Source: WRAV01 sp050950205
GTDB taxonomy: Bacteria; Bacillota; Clostridia; Oscillospirales; Ruminococcaceae
Direction: 5' to 3'
DNA length: 64,000 nucleotides
NCBI GenBank assembly: GCA_050950205.1
Contig: JBMNHF010000007.1
Coordinates: 62,001 to 126,000, forward strand
Below, one piece after another: positions 51,403 to 59,352 of the stretch. A program made the translations under genes and the position numbers. Position 1 is the first letter of the stretch; every line of letters starts with the position of its first letter. The notes under the pieces are model-generated. The model was not told where the DNA came from. It did no database searches and saw nothing but the letters and a program-made list of their open reading frames with translations.

Positions 51403-51431
51403 ATTATATGACATTTCTATCAAAATGTCAA
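51403..51431 (-). promoter_or_regulatory. Consensus promoter of the LacI-sugar operon
   Basis: On the minus strand TTGACA (51426-51431), a 17-bp spacer and TATAAT (51403-51408): a perfect vegetative promoter. Within the spacer and -35 box an inverted repeat TGACATTT (51409-51416) and AAATGTCA (51423-51430) could bind a second regulator. Confidence 0.85.
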
Positions 51432-51593
51432 GCATATTCTGTATTTTTTGTACACCTTTTTTATATTCTTCCAAGCGTTGGAAGAAGTCCACAGCGCCGC
51501 AACGCAAGATTTATTGTAAATCCGCACATAATATGATAACATCATGGGTAATGATTTTGCATTTGGTTTATAAAAAGGAGGTTTAAGCATCGC

Positions 51594-52079
51594 ATGGTGA
51601 TTGTTTATGAATCAAAAACAGGGTTTACAAAAAAATATGCCGATTTGCTTGCCGCCAAGACCGGGTTAAAAGTCTTTGGGGTAAAAGATCTGGCAACCAT
51701 CGGTCCAGACGCAGAAATTATTTTTTTGGGCTGGTTGAAAGCCGGGATGATTCAGGGGCTAAAAAAAGTGCGAAAATATAACCTAAAGGCTGTTTGTGCA
51801 TCGGGCACCGCACCAACCGCCGAACCCAACGCCCAAACAATCATGGCGAGAAATAAGATTGAGAACATACCGTTTTTTTATGTGCAGGGTGGTTGTTTGC
51901 CCATTAAGGAAATAAAGGGCATGGATAAAATCATGCTGTCCATCTTTGTATCCATGCTGAAAAAACGCAAGGTTAAAGATGAAAAAACCAGGAATGCCAT
52001 TGATCACATTGAAAATGGTTTTGACGGCGTAAAAGAGGAACATCTAAGCCCTGTACTGGAATGGTTGAACACAAGATAA
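51594..52079 (+). CDS. Flavodoxin-like protein
   Basis: A 161-aa protein beginning VIVYESKTGFTKKYADLLA, the flavin phosphate-binding loop of a flavodoxin domain, then EIIFLGWLKAGMIQGLKK. The second flavin loop is less obvious. Flavodoxin-domain proteins carry electrons or modify menaquinone/protoporphyrin precursors. AAAAGGAGGTTTAAGC precedes ATG 51594. It is followed by a TspO gene, 59 nt downstream; both may act in redox or porphyrin metabolism. Confidence 0.75.
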   Translation: MVIVYESKTGFTKKYADLLAAKTGLKVFGVKDLATIGPDAEIIFLGWLKAGMIQGLKKVRKYNLKAVCASGTAPTAEPNAQTIMARNKIENIPFFYVQGGCLPIKEIKGMDKIMLSIFVSMLKKRKVKDEKTRNAIDHIENGFDGVKEEHLSPVLEWLNTR

Positions 52080-52138
52080 TAGAATGTGAATGAATAAACC
52101 AATTAATTTTGCGTATCATATACCGAGGTGTATAAGAT

Positions 52139-52609
52139 ATGAAAAAGATTAATTGGTTTAAACTTTTGGAAATTGTACTTATCACAGAGCTGATCGGCGT
52201 GCTTAGCAGCTTGGTTTCCGGCAACATAAAACAAACCTACACTTCGTTCCTAAAGCCACCGTTTGCACCCCCGGGGTGGATTTTTGGCATTGTTTGGCCT
52301 GTGCTTTATCTTCTGATGGGGATTGCAGCCTATAGGATTTATCAGACTGCGCAAAGCCCGGAGCGCAAAAAAGCAATTACTTTCTACTGGGTGCAACTGT
52401 TCGTCAATTTTCTCTGGCCTATTCTATTTTTCCGCTTTCAACAGCTTTGGATATCCGTTGCTGTCATTGTCTTGCTGGATCTTTTGGTCTTCTTGACCAC
52501 CATGCGGTTCTGCAAGCGGGATAAAGCGGCAGGATATTTGATGCTTCCTTATCTGCTCTGGATTCTCTTTGCCACCTATTTAAATATCGGTATTGCGGTA
52601 TTGAATTAA
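52139..52609 (+). CDS. TspO/MBR (translocator) family membrane protein
   Basis: A 156-aa protein with five hydrophobic segments. Signatures are FLKPPFAPPGWIFGIVWPVLY near residue 38, QLFVNFLWPILFFR near 86 and LLPYLLWILFATYLN near 136. The family binds porphyrins and modulates oxidative-stress responses. GAGGTGTATAAGAT lies upstream of ATG 52139. A strong terminator follows. Confidence 0.92.
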   Translation: MKKINWFKLLEIVLITELIGVLSSLVSGNIKQTYTSFLKPPFAPPGWIFGIVWPVLYLLMGIAAYRIYQTAQSPERKKAITFYWVQLFVNFLWPILFFRFQQLWISVAVIVLLDLLVFLTTMRFCKRDKAAGYLMLPYLLWILFATYLNIGIAVLN

Positions 52610-52640
52610 TAATTGCTGCCACATATTGGCTTATACATTA

Positions 52641-52679
52641 TGGTCCTCCCCCGCTGTTATAAGGGGAGGATCATTTTTG
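52641..52679 (+). terminator. Terminator after TspO
   Basis: TGGTCCTCCCC (52641-52651) pairs with GGGGAGGATCA (52663-52673) with one mismatch, followed by TTTTTGTTT. Confidence 0.85.
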
Positions 52680-52845
52680 TTTGCGGTAAACTGTTTAGTT
52701 ATCGCCTTTTTGGCGGGACATCCTTTTGTGGAGGTTGATTTGTAAATTTAATTTATACTAATATAAAATATTATAATTTTATTTTATAAGAATTCCGTGG
52801 TATATTAATAATAAGCTTTATAATCTTGATCAATTTGGAGGCGCA

Positions 52846-53871
52846 TTGGTAATTATGGTTCAGAAAGTAAAACGTGTAACACCTGGACTACTGCTAAGTG
52901 CTTGTGTTGCAATGATCGCAATGTTGTTGAGCAGTTTTATACCAGGTGATATCATAGGAGCCACTGTGATGGCCCTATTGGTGGGCATGGCACTGAATTC
53001 CCTGTTAACTCGGTACCAGCAATTCGATGCAGGAGTCAACTATGCGGCAAAGATGGTTCTGCGGATCGGCATCATACTGATGGGTGTCAACCTCAATTTC
53101 TCAGAGGTGGTCCATGTAGGGAAATACGCTCTGTTTGTGATGATGTTTACCATGGCAACCGCATTTGGTATGGGAAATCTCATCGGCAAAAAGTTTGGCA
53201 TGAACTGGAAGCTCACCAACCTGCTGTCGGTTAGCACGGCAATCTGCGGCGGCTCCGCTGTGGCTGCAGTTGGCCCCGTGATCAAAGCAAAAGACGAAGA
53301 TATTGCCTATGCCATTTCTTCAACCTTTATATTTGATGTGATTACCGTTGTTGTGTTCCCGTGGATTGGTATGGCTCTTGGCATGTCCAGCATGGGATAT
53401 GGCTTGTGGGTAGGTACCGCTGTCAATGATACATCCTCTGTCGTAGCGGCAGGCTATGCCTTTTCGGAATTGGCAGGAAATACAGCCGTGATTGTAAAAC
53501 TCACCAGAACATTGTTTATCATTCCCTTCGTCTTAATGTTCTCGGTTATATCAGAGCGGATCGAAGCAAAATCGGAAGGCATACAGGGACGCGTACCCAT
53601 AAACTTTAAGAAGATCTTTCCTTATTTTATTATCTTGTTTTTGATCGTTGTGGCGCTTCGCAGCACAGGGATCATACCCACCACTCTGGTTCCTACTATT
53701 TCCAAAACCTCAAAATTCTTGATGGTTATGGCGCTATCGGCAATTGGACTGAAAACCAGTTACGGAGATATCAAAGACATTGGGTTTAAACCAATGATTC
53801 TCGGATTTGTGGTAGATACCCTGGTTGTGTTTGTATCCATCGGGGTTCAGATCGCAACGGGAAGATTTTAA
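52846..53871 (+). CDS. YeiH/PSE family putative sulfate (organic anion) exporter
   Basis: A 341-aa membrane protein with about ten hydrophobic segments. Family blocks are GMALNSLLTRYQQFDAGVNY (near 47), LMGVNLNFSEV (near 78), STAICGGSAVAAVGP (near 129) and GLWVGTAVNDTSSVVAAGY (near 184). TTG 52846 lies four bases after GGAGG; ATG 52855 is a further possible start with poorer spacing. The function in anaerobes is not established. Confidence 0.88.
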   Translation: MVIMVQKVKRVTPGLLLSACVAMIAMLLSSFIPGDIIGATVMALLVGMALNSLLTRYQQFDAGVNYAAKMVLRIGIILMGVNLNFSEVVHVGKYALFVMMFTMATAFGMGNLIGKKFGMNWKLTNLLSVSTAICGGSAVAAVGPVIKAKDEDIAYAISSTFIFDVITVVVFPWIGMALGMSSMGYGLWVGTAVNDTSSVVAAGYAFSELAGNTAVIVKLTRTLFIIPFVLMFSVISERIEAKSEGIQGRVPINFKKIFPYFIILFLIVVALRSTGIIPTTLVPTISKTSKFLMVMALSAIGLKTSYGDIKDIGFKPMILGFVVDTLVVFVSIGVQIATGRF

Positions 53872-54012
53872 TTGGTGTTTCCCCTTTATAAGTCTGATTT
53901 CCTAATCGTTGGGCTGTTTTTTCCTAAAAAAAATGATTTAGTACAATCAATTTCCAGATAAAGCCTGTAGAATAAAGATGGAACATTTTATTCTGCAGAG
54001 GAGGAAAGCCCC

Positions 54013-55035
54013 GTGAAAAGGAATATGAGACAATGGGTGGAAGACTTAAAAAATGCTCCCATTAAAAAGCCAATGCCCATCCTTTCCTTCCCGTCCATTC
54101 AACTTCTGGAAATTGGGGTGAGGGATCTAATTTCCGACAGCGGCTTGCAGGCCAAGGGGATGAAGGCGGTTGCCGACCGCACTGGCGCCGCTGCATCGGT
54201 GAGCATGATGGACTTGTCGGTGGAGGCGGAGGCCTTTGGCTCCACCATACGTTTTTCCGACGATGAGGTTCCCACCGTGATTGGACATATTATCGAAAGC
54301 CAAGAGCAGGTGGAGCAGCTCAACATTCCACAGGTGGGAGCCGGCCGCACCGGACTTTACATTCAGGCCATTGAAAAAGCCTGTCATCTCATCACCGACC
54401 GGCCGGTTCTGGCGGGAGTGATCGGCCCCTTTTCTCTGGCCGGCCGCTTGTTGGATGTTTCCCAGGCGATGCTGTACTGCTATGACGACCCGGATATGGT
54501 TCATGCCCTTCTTTCTAAAATCACCCAGTTCCTCATCGATTACATTAAGGCATACCGGGCTGTGGGAGCCCACGGCGTTGTCATTGCCGAACCTCTGGCC
54601 GGGCTGCTGACCCCCGCTCTCAACGAGGAGTTCTCGGTAACCTATGTCAAGCAGATTGTGGATGCGGTGCAGACCGATGAGTTTGCCGTTATCTATCATA
54701 ACTGCGGAAATGGCACCCCGAAAATGGTGAAGGAAATCCTGACCATTGGTGCCATGGCCTATCACTTCGGCAACGCCATCGACATGGCAGAAATGCTTGG
54801 GCTCATTCCCTCCCACACGGTGGTTATGGGCAATATCGATCCCGCAGGGCAATTCAAAAATGGCACCCCCCAATCCATTCGGGAGGCCACCCTGCATCTG
54901 CTGGAGCAGTGCCATACCCACTCCAACTTTATCATATCCTCCGGCTGCGATATCCCTCCCCTCTCCAGTTGGGAGAATATCGACGCCTTCTTCCAAGCCG
55001 TTGCCGATTTTTATCAGACAAAGGTGACACGGTAA
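54013..55035 (+). CDS. UroD-family corrinoid methyltransferase (MtaA/MtbA-like)
   Basis: A 340-aa protein of the uroporphyrinogen-decarboxylase superfamily. In this branch a zinc-bound thiol or cofactor exchanges methyl groups with a corrinoid protein. The zinc ligands of the methyltransferase branch are present: His229 and Cys231 in YHNCGN and Cys312 in SSGCDIPP. Other blocks are GPFSLAGRLLD near 138 and GNIDPAGQFKNGTP near 273. Start GTG 54013 has GAGGAGG upstream. It converges with a corrinoid-protein gene 70 bp away. Whether it loads or unloads the corrinoid is unknown. Confidence 0.85.
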   Translation: MKRNMRQWVEDLKNAPIKKPMPILSFPSIQLLEIGVRDLISDSGLQAKGMKAVADRTGAAASVSMMDLSVEAEAFGSTIRFSDDEVPTVIGHIIESQEQVEQLNIPQVGAGRTGLYIQAIEKACHLITDRPVLAGVIGPFSLAGRLLDVSQAMLYCYDDPDMVHALLSKITQFLIDYIKAYRAVGAHGVVIAEPLAGLLTPALNEEFSVTYVKQIVDAVQTDEFAVIYHNCGNGTPKMVKEILTIGAMAYHFGNAIDMAEMLGLIPSHTVVMGNIDPAGQFKNGTPQSIREATLHLLEQCHTHSNFIISSGCDIPPLSSWENIDAFFQAVADFYQTKVTR

Positions 55036-55054
55036 ATACCATGGCATAAAGCAT

Positions 55055-55082
55055 AAGGCCTCCAGTTTAAACTGGAGGCCTT
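55055..55082. terminator. Bidirectional terminator, perfect 28-bp palindrome
   Basis: AAGGCCTCCAGT (55055-55066) pairs perfectly with ACTGGAGGCCTT (55071-55082). T-rich sequence follows on the plus strand. It separates the convergent methyltransferase and corrinoid-protein genes. Confidence 0.88.
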
Positions 55083-55104
55083 GAATTTAATTTTTATGTA
55101 GAGA

Positions 55105-55743
55105 TTAGGAGACGCTGCAAAAGTTCACAGCAACCTCAGCGGCGGTGGCGGCATCGGGAGTATAGCTGTCCGCGCCGATTTGCTCACAGAACGCCTGGGT
55201 AATGGGGGCTCCGCCAATCATAATTTTGACCTTGTCCCGGATGCCGGCATTGGCGGCTGCATCCACCACCTCCTGCATCACTCCCATGGTGGTGGTCAGC
55301 AGAGCAGAGCAGGCAATAATCTGACAATCCTTTTCTTTGACTGTTTCGATAAACTTCTCCGGGGGAACATCGGTCCCAAGGTCGATTACCTCCAGCCCCT
55401 TCCCTTCCATCATCATCTTTACTAAGTTTTTGCCAATGTCGTGCAGATCCCCCTTAACCGTTCCCAAACAAACCCTGCCGCTGGCCTCCACCCCCGCATC
55501 CGCCAGAAGGGGCTTTAGAACAGCCGCTCCCATGTTCATGGCCCGGGCGGCAACCAGCACCTCGGGGACAAACACTTCGTTGTTTTTGAATTTTTCTCCG
55601 ATGATACTCATACCCTTGAGCAGACCATCATCCAGGATGGATTTTACCGGAACGCCTTCTGCCACGGCCTGTTCCACCAGCTCCTTTACGATCTTAGCCT
55701 TTCCCTTTTGAAGCTGCTGGGATATTTCATTTAAAATTTCCAT
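55105..55743 (-). CDS. Methyltransferase corrinoid protein (B12-binding)
   Basis: A 212-aa protein of the MtbC/MtaC/MttC class. The N-terminal helical cap (residues 1-88) is followed by the cobalamin domain: TVKGDLHDIGKN gives the D99-x-H101-x-x-G104 motif that supplies the cobalt-ligand histidine, then SALLTTTMGVMQEVVD and GGAPITQAF. AGGAGGAATTGTA precedes ATG 55743. It is downstream of the PocR/AraC gene in the same transcript (35-nt gap), and carries the methyl group between methyltransferases. Confidence 0.95.
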   Translation of the reverse strand: MEILNEISQQLQKGKAKIVKELVEQAVAEGVPVKSILDDGLLKGMSIIGEKFKNNEVFVPEVLVAARAMNMGAAVLKPLLADAGVEASGRVCLGTVKGDLHDIGKNLVKMMMEGKGLEVIDLGTDVPPEKFIETVKEKDCQIIACSALLTTTMGVMQEVVDAAANAGIRDKVKIMIGGAPITQAFCEQIGADSYTPDAATAAEVAVNFCSVS

Positions 55744-55778
55744 TACAATTCCTCCTGTAATAATTTCTGGTTTGCAAA

Positions 55779-57047
55779 CTAAAGTCTGCCCCCCGATTTG
55801 CGGTATTGATTGGGAGAAATTCCGGTCACCCGCTTGAATACTTTGGTGAAATAGCTTTGATCTTCAAATCCCGAAAGGCCTGCGATATTTACCAGCTGCA
55901 AATCGGTCTGCAACAACAAACGCTTGCTCTTTTCGATCCGCAGCTTATTGAGATACGCATTAAAGCTTTGACCCATTTCCTGCTTAAATATCTTGCTGAA
56001 ATAGGTGGGGGACAAATAAACCGTTTTTGCCACGTCTTCCAGCACAATTTTGCGGGTACAGTTTTGGCGCATATAATGCACCGCCTTATTGATGACATCC
56101 ACGTTTTTGATATCCGAAAAGGAAAACAGATTGTCGATATACTGGTTGATCAGCTCGGAAAGATGGGCGCACAGCTCATCGATATTGGTGGTAGAGGCTG
56201 CTTGCTGATAAAAATTGTGATTCATGCGAAAGGTTTCGTCGGCACAGGCCCCTGCGTCTACCGCTGCCCTGGAAATCACAGCCAACAGCTCATAGATCCG
56301 GGACTTAATTTCGGCAAAGTCCCCGCCGGAAGAAAACAGGATATAGCCTAACAGTTCGTTCAACAGCTTTTGTGCCGTCGGCTTATCGGAATCCACAATG
56401 CTGGCAACCAGTGCTTTTTCGGTCTTGATGGGGTACTTGGGCGGCTTTTCTCTGGTCTTCAGCTCCATGATGTACTCGGTAATCTGCCCCTGAATGGCGT
56501 CGGAGCCCTGAATTTCCAGCATGCGGTTGGCGGCGGACACGTTGTTCATAAATCCTACCGCCATAAACAGCAGAACCGAAAGGGAATGGACTCTGCCGGC
56601 AGGAATTTGAGGCAGCTGATCGATGATGGCCAGAACCTTTTGGATGGTTGCGCTGTCCAGCCTCAGCCGCTCCTCCAGATCAAAGGCAATGTAGTCCTCC
56701 CGATCCACCATGAGGAAGGGGCCTACGGTAATTTTGGCGGCACTGCCTGTTTGCCCCATAATGGGGGAGACAAAGCAGGTAAGCCCCATGGGACAAAAAT
56801 AGATGTATTTTCCGCCAAAACGTTCCGCTTCCGTCATGCCGTAGGCCTGGGCACGGATGCAACCTTCTTTGGTCAGCGCAGCGGCTTCACAAATCCTGCA
56901 CCCGGCACATCCATAACCGGTTTCGAACAAAACCCTTCCCTTGGGATCCGAAACAGTGCAACCCAATCCGCTGGCAATGGAATAGGCCAGGGCACATTCC
57001 TTTGCCAGCTTTAAGTCGAAATACCGGTCTTCCTCTTGATAGGCCAC
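55779..57047 (-). CDS. PocR-domain AraC-family transcriptional regulator
   Basis: A 422-aa regulator. The N-terminal PocR ligand-binding domain (residues 1-170: LKLAKECALAYSIASGLGC, YGCAGCRICEAA, FCPMGLTCFVSPI) is rich in cysteines. A helical middle leads to two AraC helix-turn-helix motifs (VLEDVAKTVYLSPTYFSKIF; LVNIAGLSGFEDQSYFTKVF). GTG 57047 follows GAGGAGGGTTCTTCC. PocR regulators commonly control corrinoid and propanediol-type genes. It is in one operon with the corrinoid protein and divergent from the RACo genes. Confidence 0.9.
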   Translation of the reverse strand: MAYQEEDRYFDLKLAKECALAYSIASGLGCTVSDPKGRVLFETGYGCAGCRICEAAALTKEGCIRAQAYGMTEAERFGGKYIYFCPMGLTCFVSPIMGQTGSAAKITVGPFLMVDREDYIAFDLEERLRLDSATIQKVLAIIDQLPQIPAGRVHSLSVLLFMAVGFMNNVSAANRMLEIQGSDAIQGQITEYIMELKTREKPPKYPIKTEKALVASIVDSDKPTAQKLLNELLGYILFSSGGDFAEIKSRIYELLAVISRAAVDAGACADETFRMNHNFYQQAASTTNIDELCAHLSELINQYIDNLFSFSDIKNVDVINKAVHYMRQNCTRKIVLEDVAKTVYLSPTYFSKIFKQEMGQSFNAYLNKLRIEKSKRLLLQTDLQLVNIAGLSGFEDQSYFTKVFKRVTGISPNQYRKSGGRL

Positions 57048-57123
57048 GGAAGAACCCTCCTCCTCGATACCATTATTGTAACAAAACAGAGTTTGTCGAC
57101 GCTTGTAATAAGGCAAGTGTTTT

Positions 57124-57184
57124 GGTAATTTCTTAATGTTATGGTAATATTACAAAAATTATTTCAAAAATGCAAGAAATTACC
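57124..57184. promoter_or_regulatory. Candidate operator region of the PocR/AraC regulator
   Basis: GGTAATTTCTT (57124-57134) is repeated inverted as AAGAAATTACC (57174-57184). Between them is the palindrome GTAATATTAC (57144-57153). All three share the word GTAAT. The DNA is the divergent intergenic region between the regulator and the DUF2284-RACo genes; no good -35 box is visible on the plus side, fitting an activator. Confidence 0.5.
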
Positions 57185-57228
57185 GTACAGATTTGATATG
57201 ATGGTTCTAAAGGAGAGGGGGAAACTTC

Positions 57229-57777
57229 TTGAAAAAGCCGAGCAATTTTACATCTTTGATGGATACGGTGATGGCCAGCGGCGCAGCCAATGTGGGAATT
57301 ATTGAGGTGAGCGCCATCCCCTTTCGGAGGGAATTTCGCGTAGCCTGTGAACAAAACGCCTGCGGAAAATACGGCAGGTGCTGGATGTGCCCTCCCGATG
57401 TGGGGGATATCGACAAGATGATTGCCCAGGCAAAAAAATACCGGTATGCCCTCGTCTTTCAGTCCATAGGGCAACTGGAGGATTCGTTTGATATTGAGGG
57501 AATGGAAGCAGCGGCCAAAGAACACAACGCTCTGATGCAAAGGTTGGCAGTGCAGCTGGCACCTCTCTTGGGAAGTTTCCTCAAGCTGGGGGCGGGGGGC
57601 TGTCAGGTCTGTCCACACTGCACCAGACCAGACAATCAGCCCTGCCGCCATCCCGACATGGCCATGGCTTCTTTGGAAGCCTACGGGATTGCTGTGTCGG
57701 AACTGGCAGAGCTTAGCGGCATGAAGTACATCAACGGGTCCAATACCGTTACATACTTTGGAGGATTTTTATTTTGA
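57229..57777 (+). CDS. DUF2284 metal-binding protein
   Basis: A 182-aa Cys-rich protein. Conserved clusters are CEQNACGKYGRCWMCPP (near 40), CQVCPHCTRP (near 125) and a later cysteine at NQPCRHPD, the pattern of DUF2284, which may hold an iron-sulfur cluster. TTG 57229 follows AAAGGAGAGGGGG. It overlaps the RACo gene by 4 nt, pointing to a role in corrinoid reactivation or electron delivery. The biochemical role of DUF2284 is unknown. Confidence 0.85.
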   Translation: MKKPSNFTSLMDTVMASGAANVGIIEVSAIPFRREFRVACEQNACGKYGRCWMCPPDVGDIDKMIAQAKKYRYALVFQSIGQLEDSFDIEGMEAAAKEHNALMQRLAVQLAPLLGSFLKLGAGGCQVCPHCTRPDNQPCRHPDMAMASLEAYGIAVSELAELSGMKYINGSNTVTYFGGFLF

Positions 57778-59240
57778 ACAAGGTTGTCATTACCCTTTCT
57801 TCCCATGGTATTCGGCAGAGGATCGCTGTGGAAAAAGGGGTATTGCTCTCGTCGGCTTTAAACCGACACGGTGCACACATTGATATGCCCTGCGCCGGAC
57901 AAGGTACCTGCAAAAGCTGCTGGGTATGGGTTAACGGTAAAAAACGCTTGGCCTGCCAAACAACCGTTGAGGCAGACAGCTATATAGAGCTGAACCAGCC
58001 CGCCGATTTCCGACAGATTGAGGCGGGGGCATTTGGCCCAGTGCCTGCTGTGGATCCCATCTACTCCCGGTTTGGTATTTCCATCGACATCGGCACCACC
58101 ACCATCTGCGCCAGCCTGTTGGATGAACAGGGGGGGATGAGCACCGTCACCCGCAAAAATCCTCAAACCAGATTTGGTGCCGACGTTATTCATCGCATCG
58201 AAAAGGCTTTGTCCGGTGAACAAAGGGCGCTGTCCCAGTGCATTCGCAACGCCCTTGCCGAAATGATTTGGGAGCTTTGCGCCGTCCGGGGTATTTCCCC
58301 TGATTGGGTCGATGCTCTGGTCATCACCGGAAATACGGTGATGCTGTATCTTTTGACGGAGCAGAACCCCAAGGCGCTTTCCCGCGCGCCCTTTTTGGCG
58401 GACCGGCTTTTTGGTCAGTGGCTGGAAGCCAGAGAGCTGGAACTTCCGGTGGCTCCAACAGCAGCGGTATATCTTCCCCGGTGCATCTCCGCCTTTGTGG
58501 GGGGAGATATCACCACGGCGGTGATGGCCAGCGGCATCTGTGAGAGCCATCAAACCGCTCTGCTGGTGGACATCGGCACAAACGGGGAAATGGTGTTGTG
58601 GCATCAAGGAGTGCTCACCTGCTGCTCCACCGCTGCCGGGCCTGCCTTTGAGGGTGCCGGTATCTCTCACGGCGTATACGGCATTGCCGGAGCCATCGAC
58701 TGGGTTTGGGAGGAAGAGGGGCACATTCGCTGCTCCACCATTGACGGTGTACCGGCGGTGGGAATCTGCGGCAGCGGCATTGTGGATGGCGTCGCGGTGA
58801 TGTTAAAGCTGGGTATCATCGATGAAACAGGAGCCTTTGCCGGTGCCGAGGGCTTCTTTGAGCTGCAAAACGGCATCGGCATCACACCCGAGGATATCCG
58901 AAAAGTTCAGCTGGCAAAGGGTTCTATCCGGGCGGGAATGGAAACCCTGCTCCACATTGCCAAGGTCAGCAGCAAAGAGGTGGAAGCTCTCTTGATTGCC
59001 GGAGGATTTGGGCGGTATCTCAATCTGGAAAATGGAGCCAACATCGGTCTGATTCCCCAAGAGCTGCTCCCCCGCTCTCAGGTAATGGGCAACGCGGCTC
59101 ATCTGGGTGCCTCTCTGCTGCTGCAGCAGAAGGGTCTTGTCAAGGTGTCGGAGCAGATGGCATCCAAAGCTCATACGGTGGAGCTTTCGGCAAATCCGGT
59201 CTTTGCGGAGCACTATATCAACTACATGATGTTTGAGTAA
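57774..59240 (+). CDS. RACo-type corrinoid activator (2Fe-2S + ASKHA ATPase domain)
   Basis: A 488-aa reductive activator that, in its family, uses ATP to return an inactive Co(II) corrinoid protein to Co(I). The N-terminal ferredoxin domain binds [2Fe-2S] via Cys40, Cys46, Cys49 and Cys61 (DMPCAGQGTCKSCW, LACQT). The ASKHA-like domain has SIDIGTTTICASLLDE near 103, VDIGTNGEMVLW near 265, TAAGPAFEGAGISHG near 284 and GGFGRYLNLE near 420. TTG 57774 overlaps the previous stop. It is the electron-supply gene of the corrinoid cluster. Confidence 0.9.
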   Translation: MNKVVITLSSHGIRQRIAVEKGVLLSSALNRHGAHIDMPCAGQGTCKSCWVWVNGKKRLACQTTVEADSYIELNQPADFRQIEAGAFGPVPAVDPIYSRFGISIDIGTTTICASLLDEQGGMSTVTRKNPQTRFGADVIHRIEKALSGEQRALSQCIRNALAEMIWELCAVRGISPDWVDALVITGNTVMLYLLTEQNPKALSRAPFLADRLFGQWLEARELELPVAPTAAVYLPRCISAFVGGDITTAVMASGICESHQTALLVDIGTNGEMVLWHQGVLTCCSTAAGPAFEGAGISHGVYGIAGAIDWVWEEEGHIRCSTIDGVPAVGICGSGIVDGVAVMLKLGIIDETGAFAGAEGFFELQNGIGITPEDIRKVQLAKGSIRAGMETLLHIAKVSSKEVEALLIAGGFGRYLNLENGANIGLIPQELLPRSQVMGNAAHLGASLLLQQKGLVKVSEQMASKAHTVELSANPVFAEHYINYMMFE

Positions 59241-59312
59241 GCGGTAGCCACCCGCGGCGATGACTCGGGAGAAGATGAAGCGAATTTTATGGAATGGCTT
59301 TGTATAAAAAAC

Positions 59313-59344
59313 GCCCTCGTTGCAGGCTGTGCTGCAACGAGGGC
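59313..59344 (-). terminator. Terminator of the sortase gene
   Basis: GCCCTCGTTGCAG (59313-59325) pairs with CTGCAACGAGGGC (59332-59344). On the minus strand GTTTTTTATAC follows. Confidence 0.85.
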
Positions 59345-59352
59345 GCTATTGG

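Noticed and set aside
54127..55047. 306-codon minus-strand frame opposite the UroD-family gene
   Set aside because: Shadow; the zinc-ligand motifs of the methyltransferase are on the plus strand.
54013..59240. Cobalamin riboswitch upstream of the corrinoid genes
   Set aside because: I looked for the conserved core in the intergenic DNA; the gaps are too short and show only the GTAAT repeats and terminators.
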